From Bradyrhizobium sp. AZCC 2262 (GTDB lineage: Bacteria > Pseudomonadota > Alphaproteobacteria > Rhizobiales > Xanthobacteraceae): a DNA stretch of 64,000 nucleotides. The DNA is taken from contig NZ_JAZHRT010000001.1 in NCBI RefSeq assembly GCF_036924535.1, forward strand, positions 5,022,001-5,086,000. Direction: 5' to 3'. The notes under the pieces are model-generated. The model had not been told where the DNA came from. It saw only the letters and a list, made by a program, of their open reading frames with translations, and searched no databases. How positions within the stretch are numbered: the stretch's first letter is position 1; each line of letters opens with the position of its first letter. Shown here piece after piece: positions 26,945 to 35,394 of this stretch. The position numbers and the translations under genes are program-made.

Positions 26945-28186
26945 ATGAACGCGAAAACGGCCTTCGACCTCATCTTCCGTAACGCCAGAACCCGGTTCTC
27001 ACCCATCCCGGTCGATATCGGCGTCGCGGGCGGGCGTATCGCCGCCATCGAACCCCGGCTTGCCTGTGAAGCGGCCGAGATCGATGTCAGCGGCAGGCTC
27101 GCTTTGCCCGGCTTCGTCGACACGCATATTCATCTCGACAAGGCCTGCCTGCTCGGCCGCTGCGGGCACGACCACGGCAGCGTGGCAGAGGCTATCGCCG
27201 CGGTCGCGGCCATGAAGCGCGAATTTACGGTCGAGGACGTTTACGCGCGCGGAGCAAGAGTGATCGAGCGCGCCATCGTGCATGGCACCACCCGCATGCG
27301 CACCCATGTCGAAATCGATCCGCGCATAGGCTTGCGCGGCTTTGAGGCGGTCAAGGCGCTGAAGCGCGACTATTCCTGGGCGCTCGATCTTTCGATCTGC
27401 GTGTTTCCGCAGGAAGGCCTGACCAACGATCCCGGCGCGGAGGAACTCTTGATTGCGGCGCTGCGCGACGGCGGCGACGCGATCGGCGGCTGCCCCTATA
27501 TGGACACCGACCCGAACGCGCATGTCCAAAAGCTGTTCGACCTGGCGCAGCAATTCGATGTCGATGTCGACCTGCACCTCGATTTCGATCTCGATCCGTC
27601 CTGGTGGCATCTCGAAGAGGTCTGCCGGCAGACCGAACGGCGCAATTACCAGGGCCGCGTCGCGATCGGCCATGCGACGAAACTGTCCGCGCTGCCGCCG
27701 GACCGGCTGAAGGCGGCGACGGCGCGTTTGGCCAAATCAGGCGTCGCCGTCACCGTGCTGCCCGCGACCGATCTCTATCTGATGGGCCGCGACGCCACGC
27801 ATAATGCGCCGCGCGGGCTGACCGTGGCACACAAGCTCGTTGAGAACGGCGTCGTGTGTTCGATCGCGACCAACAATGTGCTCAATCCCTTCACGCCGTT
27901 CGGCGATGCCTCGTTGCTGCGGATGGCGAATTTCTACGCCAATGTCGCGCATGCCGGCATTAGCGAATTCGACGCCTGCCTCGACCTCGTCACGGAGTTG
28001 CCGGCGCGCCTGATGAATTTGCGGGACTACGGTATCGCGCCTGGCAATCCCGCCGACCTGATCGTCCTCGACACCGACAGTGGCCTGAACGCGATTGCGG
28101 AACTGCCCGACATGCTCATGGGTTTCAAGAACGGGCGGCAGGTGTTCGAACGGCAGAAGCCGAAATTGTTTCCGCCGACGGCTTAG
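26945..28186 (+). CDS. Amidohydrolase, cytosine deaminase-like
   Basis: A 413-residue metal-dependent hydrolase of the cytosine deaminase/N-isopropylammelide hydrolase group. The first motif is DTHIHLDKACL near residue 60. Then come HLDFDLD around residue 200, IGHATKLSALP (metal His) and a late Asn/Asp region ATNNVLNPF. There is no signal peptide. It follows the shared motif site and is transcribed with the enolase-family gene 177 bases downstream or separately. It probably deaminates or opens an N-containing compound brought in by the neighbouring importer. Confidence 0.82.
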   Translation: MNAKTAFDLIFRNARTRFSPIPVDIGVAGGRIAAIEPRLACEAAEIDVSGRLALPGFVDTHIHLDKACLLGRCGHDHGSVAEAIAAVAAMKREFTVEDVYARGARVIERAIVHGTTRMRTHVEIDPRIGLRGFEAVKALKRDYSWALDLSICVFPQEGLTNDPGAEELLIAALRDGGDAIGGCPYMDTDPNAHVQKLFDLAQQFDVDVDLHLDFDLDPSWWHLEEVCRQTERRNYQGRVAIGHATKLSALPPDRLKAATARLAKSGVAVTVLPATDLYLMGRDATHNAPRGLTVAHKLVENGVVCSIATNNVLNPFTPFGDASLLRMANFYANVAHAGISEFDACLDLVTELPARLMNLRDYGIAPGNPADLIVLDTDSGLNAIAELPDMLMGFKNGRQVFERQKPKLFPPTA

Positions 28187-28317
28187 CATTCACGACGTCG
28201 TCATGCCCGGCCCTGACGGGGAGCGCAGCGGCACGACGAGATGCTTCACCGGGGCGAACCATGCAGGCCGTGCCCTGCCTTATGCGCAGCCCTGCAATTG
28301 ACGGCCCCGCCAATCCA

Positions 28318-28347
28318 TTGTTGTTATCAGCTGAACCACAACAACAA
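28318..28347. promoter_or_regulatory. Inverted repeat before the enolase-superfamily gene
   Basis: TTGTTGTT (28318-28325) and AACAACAA (28340-28347) are exact 8-bp arms with 14 bases between, ending 16 bases before the ATG. It could be an operator or a weak leader hairpin. Low-complexity arms make a chance origin possible. Confidence 0.25.
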
Positions 28348-28363
28348 GCCCGGGGCAGGAAAT

Positions 28364-29584
28364 ATGAAAAAAGCCACCACTGTAAGAAGCGTCGAAACGC
28401 TCGCCTGCGACGCCGGCTGGCGGAACTACCACTTCGTCAAGATCATGACCGAGGACGGCATCGTCGGCTGGAGTGAATACGACGAGGGTTTTGGTGCGCC
28501 GGGCGTCACCACGGCGATCGAGCGGCTTGGCGCACGCGTGGTCGGCAAGAACGCCTACCAGCATGAGCGGATTTATGCGGAACTGTTTGCGGCGACGCGG
28601 CCGGCCGCAGGCGGCGTGGTGGCGCTGGCGCTCGGCGCCATCGAGAACGCGCTGCTCGACGTCAAGGCCAAGGCGCTGGGCGTGCCCTGCTACGAACTGC
28701 TCGGCGGCAAGATCCGCGACCGCATCCGGGTCTACTGGTCGCACTGCGCGACCTGGCGCATCAACCATCCCGACTGGTTCAAGCCGGCGATTACCGATCT
28801 CGACGGCGTCAAATCGATCGGGCGCGAGGTGCGAGAAAAAGGCTTTACGGCGATGAAGACCAACATCTTCGTCTATACCGACGGCAAGCCGCAGGGCTGG
28901 CGGCCCGGCTTCGGTTCGCCGTTCGAGCCGGAGATCAACGTCGACCGCAAGGTGCTGCGAAACCTTTGCATGCATCTGGAAGCGATCCGCGACGGCGCCG
29001 GCCCCGATGTCGACCTGCTGCTCGACCTCAATTTCAACGCCAAGACGGAGGGCTACCTGAAGATCCTGCGGGCGATCAAAGACATGGACATGTTCTGGGT
29101 GGAGATCGACACCTTCAATCCGCAGGCACTTGGCTACATCCGCCGCCAGAGCCCGCACCCGGTGTCATCCTGCGAGACGCTGCTGGGCCTGCGCGAATTC
29201 CTGCCCTACTTCAGCGAACAGGCGATGGATGTCGCCATCATCGACACGCCCTGGAACGGGGTATGGCAATCGATGAAGATCGCCGCCGCCGCCGAGCACT
29301 TTGAAGTCAACGTCGCCCCGCATAATTTCTATGGCCATCTCTGCACCATGCAGAATGCGCATTTCTCGGCCGCCGTGCCGAATTTACGCATCATGGAAAC
29401 CGACATCGACCGCCTCGCATGGGACCATGAACTGTTCACCCATGTGCCTGACATCGTCGACGGCCATCTCATCATGCCGGACCGCCCGGGCTGGGGCACC
29501 GAACCCAACGAGGAGGGCCTGCGCGCCCATCCGCCGAAGAGCAAGGGCGGGCTGTTGAATTACGGGCAGGCGGCGAAACGCTAA
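28364..29584 (+). CDS. Mandelate racemase/muconate lactonizing enzyme-family protein
   Basis: A 406-residue enolase-superfamily enzyme starting at MKKATTVRSVE, with AGGA before the ATG. The N-terminal capping domain (to about residue 125) includes the YELLGGKIRDRIRVY link. The barrel has metal ligands in LLDLNFNAK (Asp) and WVEIDTF (Glu), a third acidic position around SCETLLG, and a His in APHNFYGHL. Members abstract a proton next to a carboxylate; most in catabolic clusters are sugar-acid dehydratases or racemases. It follows an amidohydrolase, so it may act on the acid released. The substrate is unknown. Confidence 0.85.
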   Translation: MKKATTVRSVETLACDAGWRNYHFVKIMTEDGIVGWSEYDEGFGAPGVTTAIERLGARVVGKNAYQHERIYAELFAATRPAAGGVVALALGAIENALLDVKAKALGVPCYELLGGKIRDRIRVYWSHCATWRINHPDWFKPAITDLDGVKSIGREVREKGFTAMKTNIFVYTDGKPQGWRPGFGSPFEPEINVDRKVLRNLCMHLEAIRDGAGPDVDLLLDLNFNAKTEGYLKILRAIKDMDMFWVEIDTFNPQALGYIRRQSPHPVSSCETLLGLREFLPYFSEQAMDVAIIDTPWNGVWQSMKIAAAAEHFEVNVAPHNFYGHLCTMQNAHFSAAVPNLRIMETDIDRLAWDHELFTHVPDIVDGHLIMPDRPGWGTEPNEEGLRAHPPKSKGGLLNYGQAAKR

Positions 29585-29590
29585 GTAGAG

Positions 29591-29722
29591 CCCGTCATCC
29601 CCGGGATGAACGCAATTGCGTTCACCCGTGGGAGCGCGGAACGCGCGTCTCGAAGGATGAACGGCCACCAGCCGGGCCGCTCATCCTTCGAGGCTCGCTG
29701 CGCTCGCGCCTCAGGATGACGG
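29591..29722. repeat. Palindromic repeat downstream of the enolase-family gene
   Basis: Arms CCCGTCATCC (29591) and GGATGACGG (to 29722). It contains an extra inner hairpin GAACGCAATTGCGTTC and the same core as the copy at 26234. It lies between convergent genes and also forms one side of the GIY-YIG gene. Confidence 0.85.
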
Positions 29723-29762
29723 TGAAAGAGAGCGCGATCATGCTGAACCTTTCTTCGCATGC

Positions 29763-30092
29763 TTAGCCCTTCTGCGAAGGATGATTTTTCGGTGTATTCG
29801 CCAGACCTCCTCGGCGTTGGGCCAACCGACTGATGGCGGCCCAATCCGACCGTATCAACGCCTCCTTCTTGGCGCGGCTCCAACCTTTGATTTGTCGTTC
29901 TGCGGCAATACCATCTGTGATCCGATCGAAGTGCTCGGACCAGACGAGAACAACCGGCCGCCGTGTGAACGTGTAACCCCGGTAATAGCCTGCGTTATGC
30001 TGAACGATGCGGGGTGAAAGATCATCACCGGTCGCGCTCCCGACGTAGAAAGAGCCGTCGGAGCAGCGGAGCATGTAGACGAAGATACCCAT
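29763..30092 (-). CDS. GIY-YIG nuclease-family protein
   Basis: A 109-residue protein that is almost entirely one GIY-YIG domain. The signature is FVYMLRCSDGSFYVGSA at the N-terminus, then RIVQHNAGYYRGYTFTRRPVVLVW, with a Glu in AERQIKGWSRAKKEAL as the probable metal ligand. Such small stand-alone (URI-type) proteins are common but their roles are mostly unknown. It is unrelated in theme to its neighbours. It sits alone between two palindromic repeats at 29591-29722 and 30195-30297, which is notable. Confidence 0.88.
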   Translation of the reverse strand: MGIFVYMLRCSDGSFYVGSATGDDLSPRIVQHNAGYYRGYTFTRRPVVLVWSEHFDRITDGIAAERQIKGWSRAKKEALIRSDWAAISRLAQRRGGLANTPKNHPSQKG

Positions 30093-30194
30093 CGCGATCT
30101 TCTATCCAGGTATGGAGTGCGCGCACATTAAGATGACGCAAACGCCGTTCGGTCAATAGAATGCGATCGCGGCGCCTCAACCCCAACTCTATCC

Positions 30195-30297
30195 CCGTCA
30201 TCCTGAGGAGCGCGAAGCGCGTCTCGAAGGATGAGCGGCCCCCGCTGGTGGCTGTCGCCCTTCGAGACGGCCGCGTTGCGGCCTCCTCAGGGTGACG
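30195..30297. repeat. Palindromic repeat upstream of the GIY-YIG gene
   Basis: Outer arms CCCGTCATCCTGAGGAG (30195) and CTCCTCAGGGTGACG (to 30297), inner arms CGTCTCGAAGG and CCTTCGAGACG. It is the same class as the copies at 2371, 26234 and 29591. It also lies just after the stop of the binding-protein gene at 30323. Confidence 0.85.
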
Positions 30298-30322
30298 AAG
30301 AAGGAGTGATGATGCCCCGCAA

Positions 30323-31555
30323 TCAATTATCATTCGGCCTGCTCGCGAACGCGCTCTCGATCACGTCGCCGATCGGCTGCCAGGCGTTGCCGTCGAACTG
30401 CACCAGCCGCATCTGCTTGATCGGGTGGAAGTCGGCCGGTCCGGTGTTGATCGCAATGCCCGGAAATGTGACGCCGAGCTGGTAATTCCGCAGCGATGCC
30501 GCCTGCCGCATGATGTTCTCGCGCGAGAGGTCGTCGCCGCACTGGGTCAGCACCCGCGCCAAGGTCTCGGCCGCCGCATAGCCGAAGATCGCGTTGCCAT
30601 CCTCCTTGTCGCCGTCGGGATAATATTTGTCCATGAACGCCAGCCAGTCCTTGACGGCGGCGTCTTCCTTCCAGGTGGTATCGCTGGCGTCCTTCAAAAA
30701 CGAGGTAGAGATCACGCCGACGGAATTCTGAAGCCCCGCCGGTCTCAGCGCATTCGCGATCGAAGCCGCCGCGTTGACCAGCAGCAGGACGGGATGCCAG
30801 TCCAACTCGGCCGCCCTTCGGATGGCGCGGGCCGAGATCGGCGGCGCGCAATTGAGCACGAGCACTTCGGCGCCGGAGTTCTTGAGGATGTCAACCTGGG
30901 TATCGATGGACATGTCCGCGTCGATGGCGATGTCGGCGACGATCATGTTGGCGGTGATGCCAAGCCCCTCCTGCAATCCGCGGAACAGATCGCGGCCGAA
31001 CTGGTCGTTCTGCCAGAGCACGGCGATCTTCCGGCTCGGATAGGAGGCCTGGACGTAGTTGGCGTAGATCCGGCCTTCGGACCGGAACGTCGGCTGCCAT
31101 CCCATCGTCCACGGAAACCGCTTCGGGTGCGCCCACTCCTCGTCGCCGGAGGCGACAAAGAGCTGCGGGATACTCCTTTCATTGAGATAAGATCGCGTCG
31201 CCAGATTGCTCGGCGTGCCGAACGATCCGAACATCAGATGCACGCGCTCCTGCTCGACCAGTTCACGGGTCTGCTCGACCGCGGTTCTCGGATTGGAGCT
31301 GTCGTCGCGCGAGATGAACCTGACCTTGCGCCCATTGATGCCGCCACGCTCATTGATCATGTCGAAATAGGCGGCCTCCGCCCTTCCGATCGAAGCGAAC
31401 GCGGCCAGCGGCCCGGTATAAGGCATGATGTTGCCGATGCGGATTTCGGTGTCGGTCACACCGGCAGCCTGAGCCGGCTGCGTAGCCGCTGACGCCCACA
31501 TCAGCGCCGCGGCTAGAAAAGATACAATACGTCTGGCTTTTTTTGTTATTTGCAT
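30323..31555 (-). CDS. ABC transporter substrate-binding protein, branched-chain amino acid type
   Basis: About 410 residues from the ATG at 31555 (a TTG seven codons upstream is less likely). A signal peptide runs to about residue 30 (PAQAAG). The type I periplasmic fold is shown by EIRIGNIMPYTGPLAAFASIGRA, then RRFISRDD-like text and FGSFGTPSNLATRSYL. No permease or ATPase for it is in the window. It lies 106 bases after the HyuA gene on the same strand, so it may bind the hydantoin-like substrate of that operon and share transport parts encoded elsewhere. Confidence 0.87.
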   Translation of the reverse strand: MQITKKARRIVSFLAAALMWASAATQPAQAAGVTDTEIRIGNIMPYTGPLAAFASIGRAEAAYFDMINERGGINGRKVRFISRDDSSNPRTAVEQTRELVEQERVHLMFGSFGTPSNLATRSYLNERSIPQLFVASGDEEWAHPKRFPWTMGWQPTFRSEGRIYANYVQASYPSRKIAVLWQNDQFGRDLFRGLQEGLGITANMIVADIAIDADMSIDTQVDILKNSGAEVLVLNCAPPISARAIRRAAELDWHPVLLLVNAAASIANALRPAGLQNSVGVISTSFLKDASDTTWKEDAAVKDWLAFMDKYYPDGDKEDGNAIFGYAAAETLARVLTQCGDDLSRENIMRQAASLRNYQLGVTFPGIAINTGPADFHPIKQMRLVQFDGNAWQPIGDVIESAFASRPNDN

Positions 31556-31661
31556 CGACACGGCCTCGAACACCAAGCTAGCACGAGCTTGTGACGCCTA
31601 TCCCAGCGATCGCGATGATAGCGCCGGAAACGGGGTTGTTGAAATTAAATATTGAAGCCGG

Positions 31662-33707
31662 TCAGCGCAACGAAATATCCAACCATCCCAATGCATTGAC
31701 CGTCACGCGATCGCCGGCATCGACCAGCACGGTCGTGGTCTCGGCCTCGATGATCGCGGGGCCGGTCAGGCTATGGCCGGGCCGGAGTTCGTCGAGCGCG
31801 TAGACCGGGACTTCGCGCCAGCCGCCGAAGTAGGCCTGCCGCTTGCTGCGTGGCGAGCAGGCGGACGACGACGACGCGGGCTTTGCACCTGAATCGAGCC
31901 GCGCCACTTCACCCACGGCGGCGACGCGGGCGTTGACGAACACGACCTCCTGGCCGCGCGAGGCGTAGGTGTACAATTCCTCGTGCCTGACGTGAAAGCG
32001 GTCCTCGATCTGGTCCACCAGGTTGACCGCGTTCCAGTCGAGGCCGTCGAGCGAGACATCGATCTCAAAGATCTGTTCACCGTAGCGCATCTCGGCGGAG
32101 CGCTCGATTGAAACCGTTCCGTTGAACCATGCGCGCAGCCGACCCGCGGCCTGTTGCTCCAGACCGGCAAAGAGTTCGCGCACCTCGTCGGCCGTAATGC
32201 GCGCGCCGGCGCCATAGTGCGTGCGGCTGACTTCGTAGCGAAGGTCGCTGGTCAGCATGCCCCAGGCTGACAGCACAGAAGCGACCGTCGGCACGATGAT
32301 GCGCTTGATCTCGAGTTCGCGCGCCACTTCCGCCGCATGCAGCCCCGCCGCGCCACCAAAACTCAACAGCGCGAATTTTCGTGGATCGACGCCGCGGCGC
32401 AGCGTCATCAGGCGGATGCCGTCGGCCATGTTCAGATTGATCATGCGGTAGATGCCGGCGGCGGCTTCGACGCGCGACAGTTCCATCGCGGCTGCGATAC
32501 GGTCGACGGCGGCTTCCGACGCCGCGCGGTCAAGCGGACGCTTGCCGCCCATGAAAGCTGTGGCATCGAGATAGCCGAGCACGACATTGGCGTCGGTGAC
32601 GGTCGCGGCCTGCCCGCCATTGCCGTAGCAGGCCGGGCCCGGCACCGAGCCCGCGCTTTGCGGCCCGACGCGCAGCGTCCGGCTCGCATCGACGCTGGCG
32701 ATCGAACCGCCGCCGGCGGCGATGCTCGCGATATCGAGACTGCGCAGCGCGATGCGCTGGCCGGCGAGGATGCCGTCGGCGGACAGCGAGGCCTGCCCGC
32801 CCGAGATCAGCGAGATGTCGGTCGAGGTGCCGCCCATATCGAACGGCACCAGATCGGGAATGCCAACCAGATCAGAACAGCGCCGCCCGCCGGACATGCC
32901 GCCCGCCGGCCCTGACAGCACCGTGCCCGCGGCAAGCCGCGAGGCTTCCTCGACCGGCGCCATACCGCCATGCGACAACACGACAAACAGACTGCCGTTG
33001 AAACCGGCCTCGCCGAGCCGCGCTTCGAGATTGGTCAGATAGCGCCGTACGATCGGCTCGACACAAGCGTTCACGATCGTGGTGGAGACGCGCTCATATT
33101 CCTTGATCTGCGGCAGCACGTCGCTGGAGCGCGAGATGCTGATATCAGGCAGCGCCTGCGTCAATCGCTCGACGGCGGCGAGTTCATGCGCGGGATTGAG
33201 ATAGGAATGCAGGAAACACACAGCGACCGAGCTCGCGCCCGATTGTTTGATGGCGGCAATCGCGTCGTCGAGCGATTTCGTGTCCAGCGGAAGCAGTATC
33301 TCGCCGCTCGCCTTCAGCCGTTCCTTGACACCAAAGCGCCGTTCGCGCGGCACCAGAGGCTCCGGCGGCGGCGAGCGCAGATCGTAGCGATCGGGCTTGA
33401 GCCCCTCCCGCATCTCGATGACGTCGCGATGGCCTTCGGTCGTGAGCAGCGCGACTTTTGCGCCCTTGCGCTCCAGCAGCGCGTTGGTGGCAACCGTGGT
33501 GCCGTGAACCAGCCGGTCGGTCGCGGCGAGCATTTCCGAGCGCGTCACGTTGAGCCGCCGTGCCAGTTCATCGAGCCCCGCCATCACACCGAGCGACTGA
33601 TCCGCGGGAGTCGATGGCGATTTTGCGAATACAGTCCGCCCGCTCTTATCCGTGGCCACGAGATCGGTGTAGGTCCCGCCGACGTCAACGCCTATCCTGA
33701 ACATCAT
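31662..33707 (-). CDS. Hydantoinase/oxoprolinase A-type subunit (HyuA)
   Basis: About 681 residues starting at MMFRIGVDVGGTYTD, the ATP-binding start of the HyuA family. Later family features are LVHGTTVATNALLERKGAKVALLTTEG and FDMGGTSTDISL. The start overlaps the stop of HyuB as ATGA. HyuA and HyuB together hydrolyse N-methylhydantoin, 5-oxoproline or related rings with ATP; some pairs are carboxylases. The exact substrate is not readable. Confidence 0.9.
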   Translation of the reverse strand: MMFRIGVDVGGTYTDLVATDKSGRTVFAKSPSTPADQSLGVMAGLDELARRLNVTRSEMLAATDRLVHGTTVATNALLERKGAKVALLTTEGHRDVIEMREGLKPDRYDLRSPPPEPLVPRERRFGVKERLKASGEILLPLDTKSLDDAIAAIKQSGASSVAVCFLHSYLNPAHELAAVERLTQALPDISISRSSDVLPQIKEYERVSTTIVNACVEPIVRRYLTNLEARLGEAGFNGSLFVVLSHGGMAPVEEASRLAAGTVLSGPAGGMSGGRRCSDLVGIPDLVPFDMGGTSTDISLISGGQASLSADGILAGQRIALRSLDIASIAAGGGSIASVDASRTLRVGPQSAGSVPGPACYGNGGQAATVTDANVVLGYLDATAFMGGKRPLDRAASEAAVDRIAAAMELSRVEAAAGIYRMINLNMADGIRLMTLRRGVDPRKFALLSFGGAAGLHAAEVARELEIKRIIVPTVASVLSAWGMLTSDLRYEVSRTHYGAGARITADEVRELFAGLEQQAAGRLRAWFNGTVSIERSAEMRYGEQIFEIDVSLDGLDWNAVNLVDQIEDRFHVRHEELYTYASRGQEVVFVNARVAAVGEVARLDSGAKPASSSSACSPRSKRQAYFGGWREVPVYALDELRPGHSLTGPAIIEAETTTVLVDAGDRVTVNALGWLDISLR

Positions 33708-35371
33708 GAGGACGCCTGCTCCGCCGGCGCGTCCGTCAGGCCCTGCTCGCGGTCGCGTTGGCGCGCCACCGCCGATCGTTTTGCAGGCGGTCCCCACCCG
33801 CCGCCGCCGGAGGAACGAATCTCCAGGCAATCGCCGGGGCGCAGTTCGATGCCGACTTCCTTGGTGCGGAGCACGCGCGGCTCGCGACCTTCGGACAGCA
33901 GGCGATAGTGATGCGGCTTGCCGTCCTCGCCGCCGAGCATGCCGCAGGGACCGTGGCGCGCGCCATCGCCGGCGGTATTGCCTTTCGCGATCTTCTCCGT
34001 CTCCAGCACCAGATCGAGCGAGACGCCGAGGCCACCCCGATGCTGGCCGTCGCCGCCCGAGCCCGGGCGGAATTCATGGGTACGGAAATGCAGGGGAAAG
34101 CGCACCTCGGCGACTTCGAGGCTGCCGAATTTCAGCCCGCCGACCGAATGCCATTCGCCGATCGACGACCAGCCGTCGCCGCCCGACGACGCCCCGCCGC
34201 CGGGCCGCGCCTGGAACAGGTGCCAGATGAAATTCTTGCCGGTGCGCGGGTCCTCGCCCTGGATCGCGATGCGGAACCGGCGGCTCCAGCCGGCCATCGC
34301 GCGCTCCGGACAGGACGCCGAGAGCGCCTTCACGATGGCTTCGACGATTTCATTCGAGGGATGGCTGGTGCACAGCGTCACCGGCCGGCCCGGATCGGCC
34401 CACACCACCGTGCCCTGCTTTGCAATGACCTTCAGCGGCCGCAGCGCGCCGGTGTTTTTTGGAATTTCGGCGTCGATCAGATAGGCAAAAGCCATCGCCA
34501 CCGCGGCCTGCATATTGGCATGCGAGGAATTCACAAAGCTCGTCGATTGCGGATCGGAGTCGGAGAGATCGACCTCGACGTCGCTGCCTTTCTTGGTGAC
34601 CTTGGCGGCGATGCGGATGTCGGTGCGGCCATGACCGTCATCGTCGAGAAACGCCTCGCCGTGGAACACGCCGTCCTTCCAGGTCGAAACGACGGCGCGA
34701 GTCTGCTGCTCCGTCGCGTCGAGGATCGCCTCCATGGCTGCCTCCACCACCGGCGCGCCGAATTCGGCAAACAGCCGCGACAGCCGCCGCTCGCCGAGAT
34801 GCGCCGCGCCGAGCATCGCGGCGAGGTCACCGCGGAATTCCCGGGGGTTGCGAATGTTCAGCGCCAGCAGATCGAGCAGATCATCGCGCAGCTTGCCGGC
34901 CTCATAGAGTTTTATTGGCGGAACGCGCAGGCCTTCCTGATAGATCTCGGTGGCGGCGGGATTATAGGCGCCATGGGTGGCGCCGCCGATATCGCTCTGG
35001 TGCGCCCGCACGATGGTCCAGAGCAGCCGCTTTCCACCGGCGAAGACCGGCACGAAGGCGGTGAGATCGGGCAGATGGCTGCCGCCATGATAGGGATCGT
35101 TGAGCAGGATGACGTCGCCCGGTTTGACATCCTTGAACCGCTCCTCGACCGCGAGCGTCGCCCAGGGCAGCGCGCCGACGTGAACCGGAAGATGATCGGC
35201 TTGCGCGATCAAACGTCCATCGGTGTCGCAGATCGCCAGCGAAAAATCGCGGCTCGAATTGAGGATCTGCGAATAGGAGGTGCGAAGCATCGCTTCGCCC
35301 ATCTCCTTCACGATCGAACTGAGCCGGTGCTGGACGACGGAGCGCGTGATGGGATCGATCTTGGCGGACAT
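33704..35371 (-). CDS. Hydantoinase/oxoprolinase B-type subunit (HyuB)
   Basis: A 555-residue protein of the HyuB family. Typical stretches are SSRDFSLAICDTDGRLIAQADHLPVHVGALPW (in part), LLNDPYHGGSHLPD and VRAHQSDIGG. The C-terminus is the glycine-rich IRSSGGGGWGPP. It overlaps HyuA by four bases and follows the aminotransferase gene by 23 bases. It works as a complex with HyuA. Confidence 0.92.
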   Translation of the reverse strand: MSAKIDPITRSVVQHRLSSIVKEMGEAMLRTSYSQILNSSRDFSLAICDTDGRLIAQADHLPVHVGALPWATLAVEERFKDVKPGDVILLNDPYHGGSHLPDLTAFVPVFAGGKRLLWTIVRAHQSDIGGATHGAYNPAATEIYQEGLRVPPIKLYEAGKLRDDLLDLLALNIRNPREFRGDLAAMLGAAHLGERRLSRLFAEFGAPVVEAAMEAILDATEQQTRAVVSTWKDGVFHGEAFLDDDGHGRTDIRIAAKVTKKGSDVEVDLSDSDPQSTSFVNSSHANMQAAVAMAFAYLIDAEIPKNTGALRPLKVIAKQGTVVWADPGRPVTLCTSHPSNEIVEAIVKALSASCPERAMAGWSRRFRIAIQGEDPRTGKNFIWHLFQARPGGGASSGGDGWSSIGEWHSVGGLKFGSLEVAEVRFPLHFRTHEFRPGSGGDGQHRGGLGVSLDLVLETEKIAKGNTAGDGARHGPCGMLGGEDGKPHHYRLLSEGREPRVLRTKEVGIELRPGDCLEIRSSGGGGWGPPAKRSAVARQRDREQGLTDAPAEQASS

Positions 35372-35394
35372 TGAACCCGTTCTTGTTATGCTGG

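Noticed and set aside
28187..28317. Possible further CGTCATGCCCGG-type repeat after the second amidohydrolase
   Set aside because: Only a short piece resembles the other repeats, and no matching second arm is visible.
33758..35374. Plus-strand 538-codon open frame opposite HyuB
   Set aside because: HyuB has clear family motifs over its full length. The antisense frame has none.
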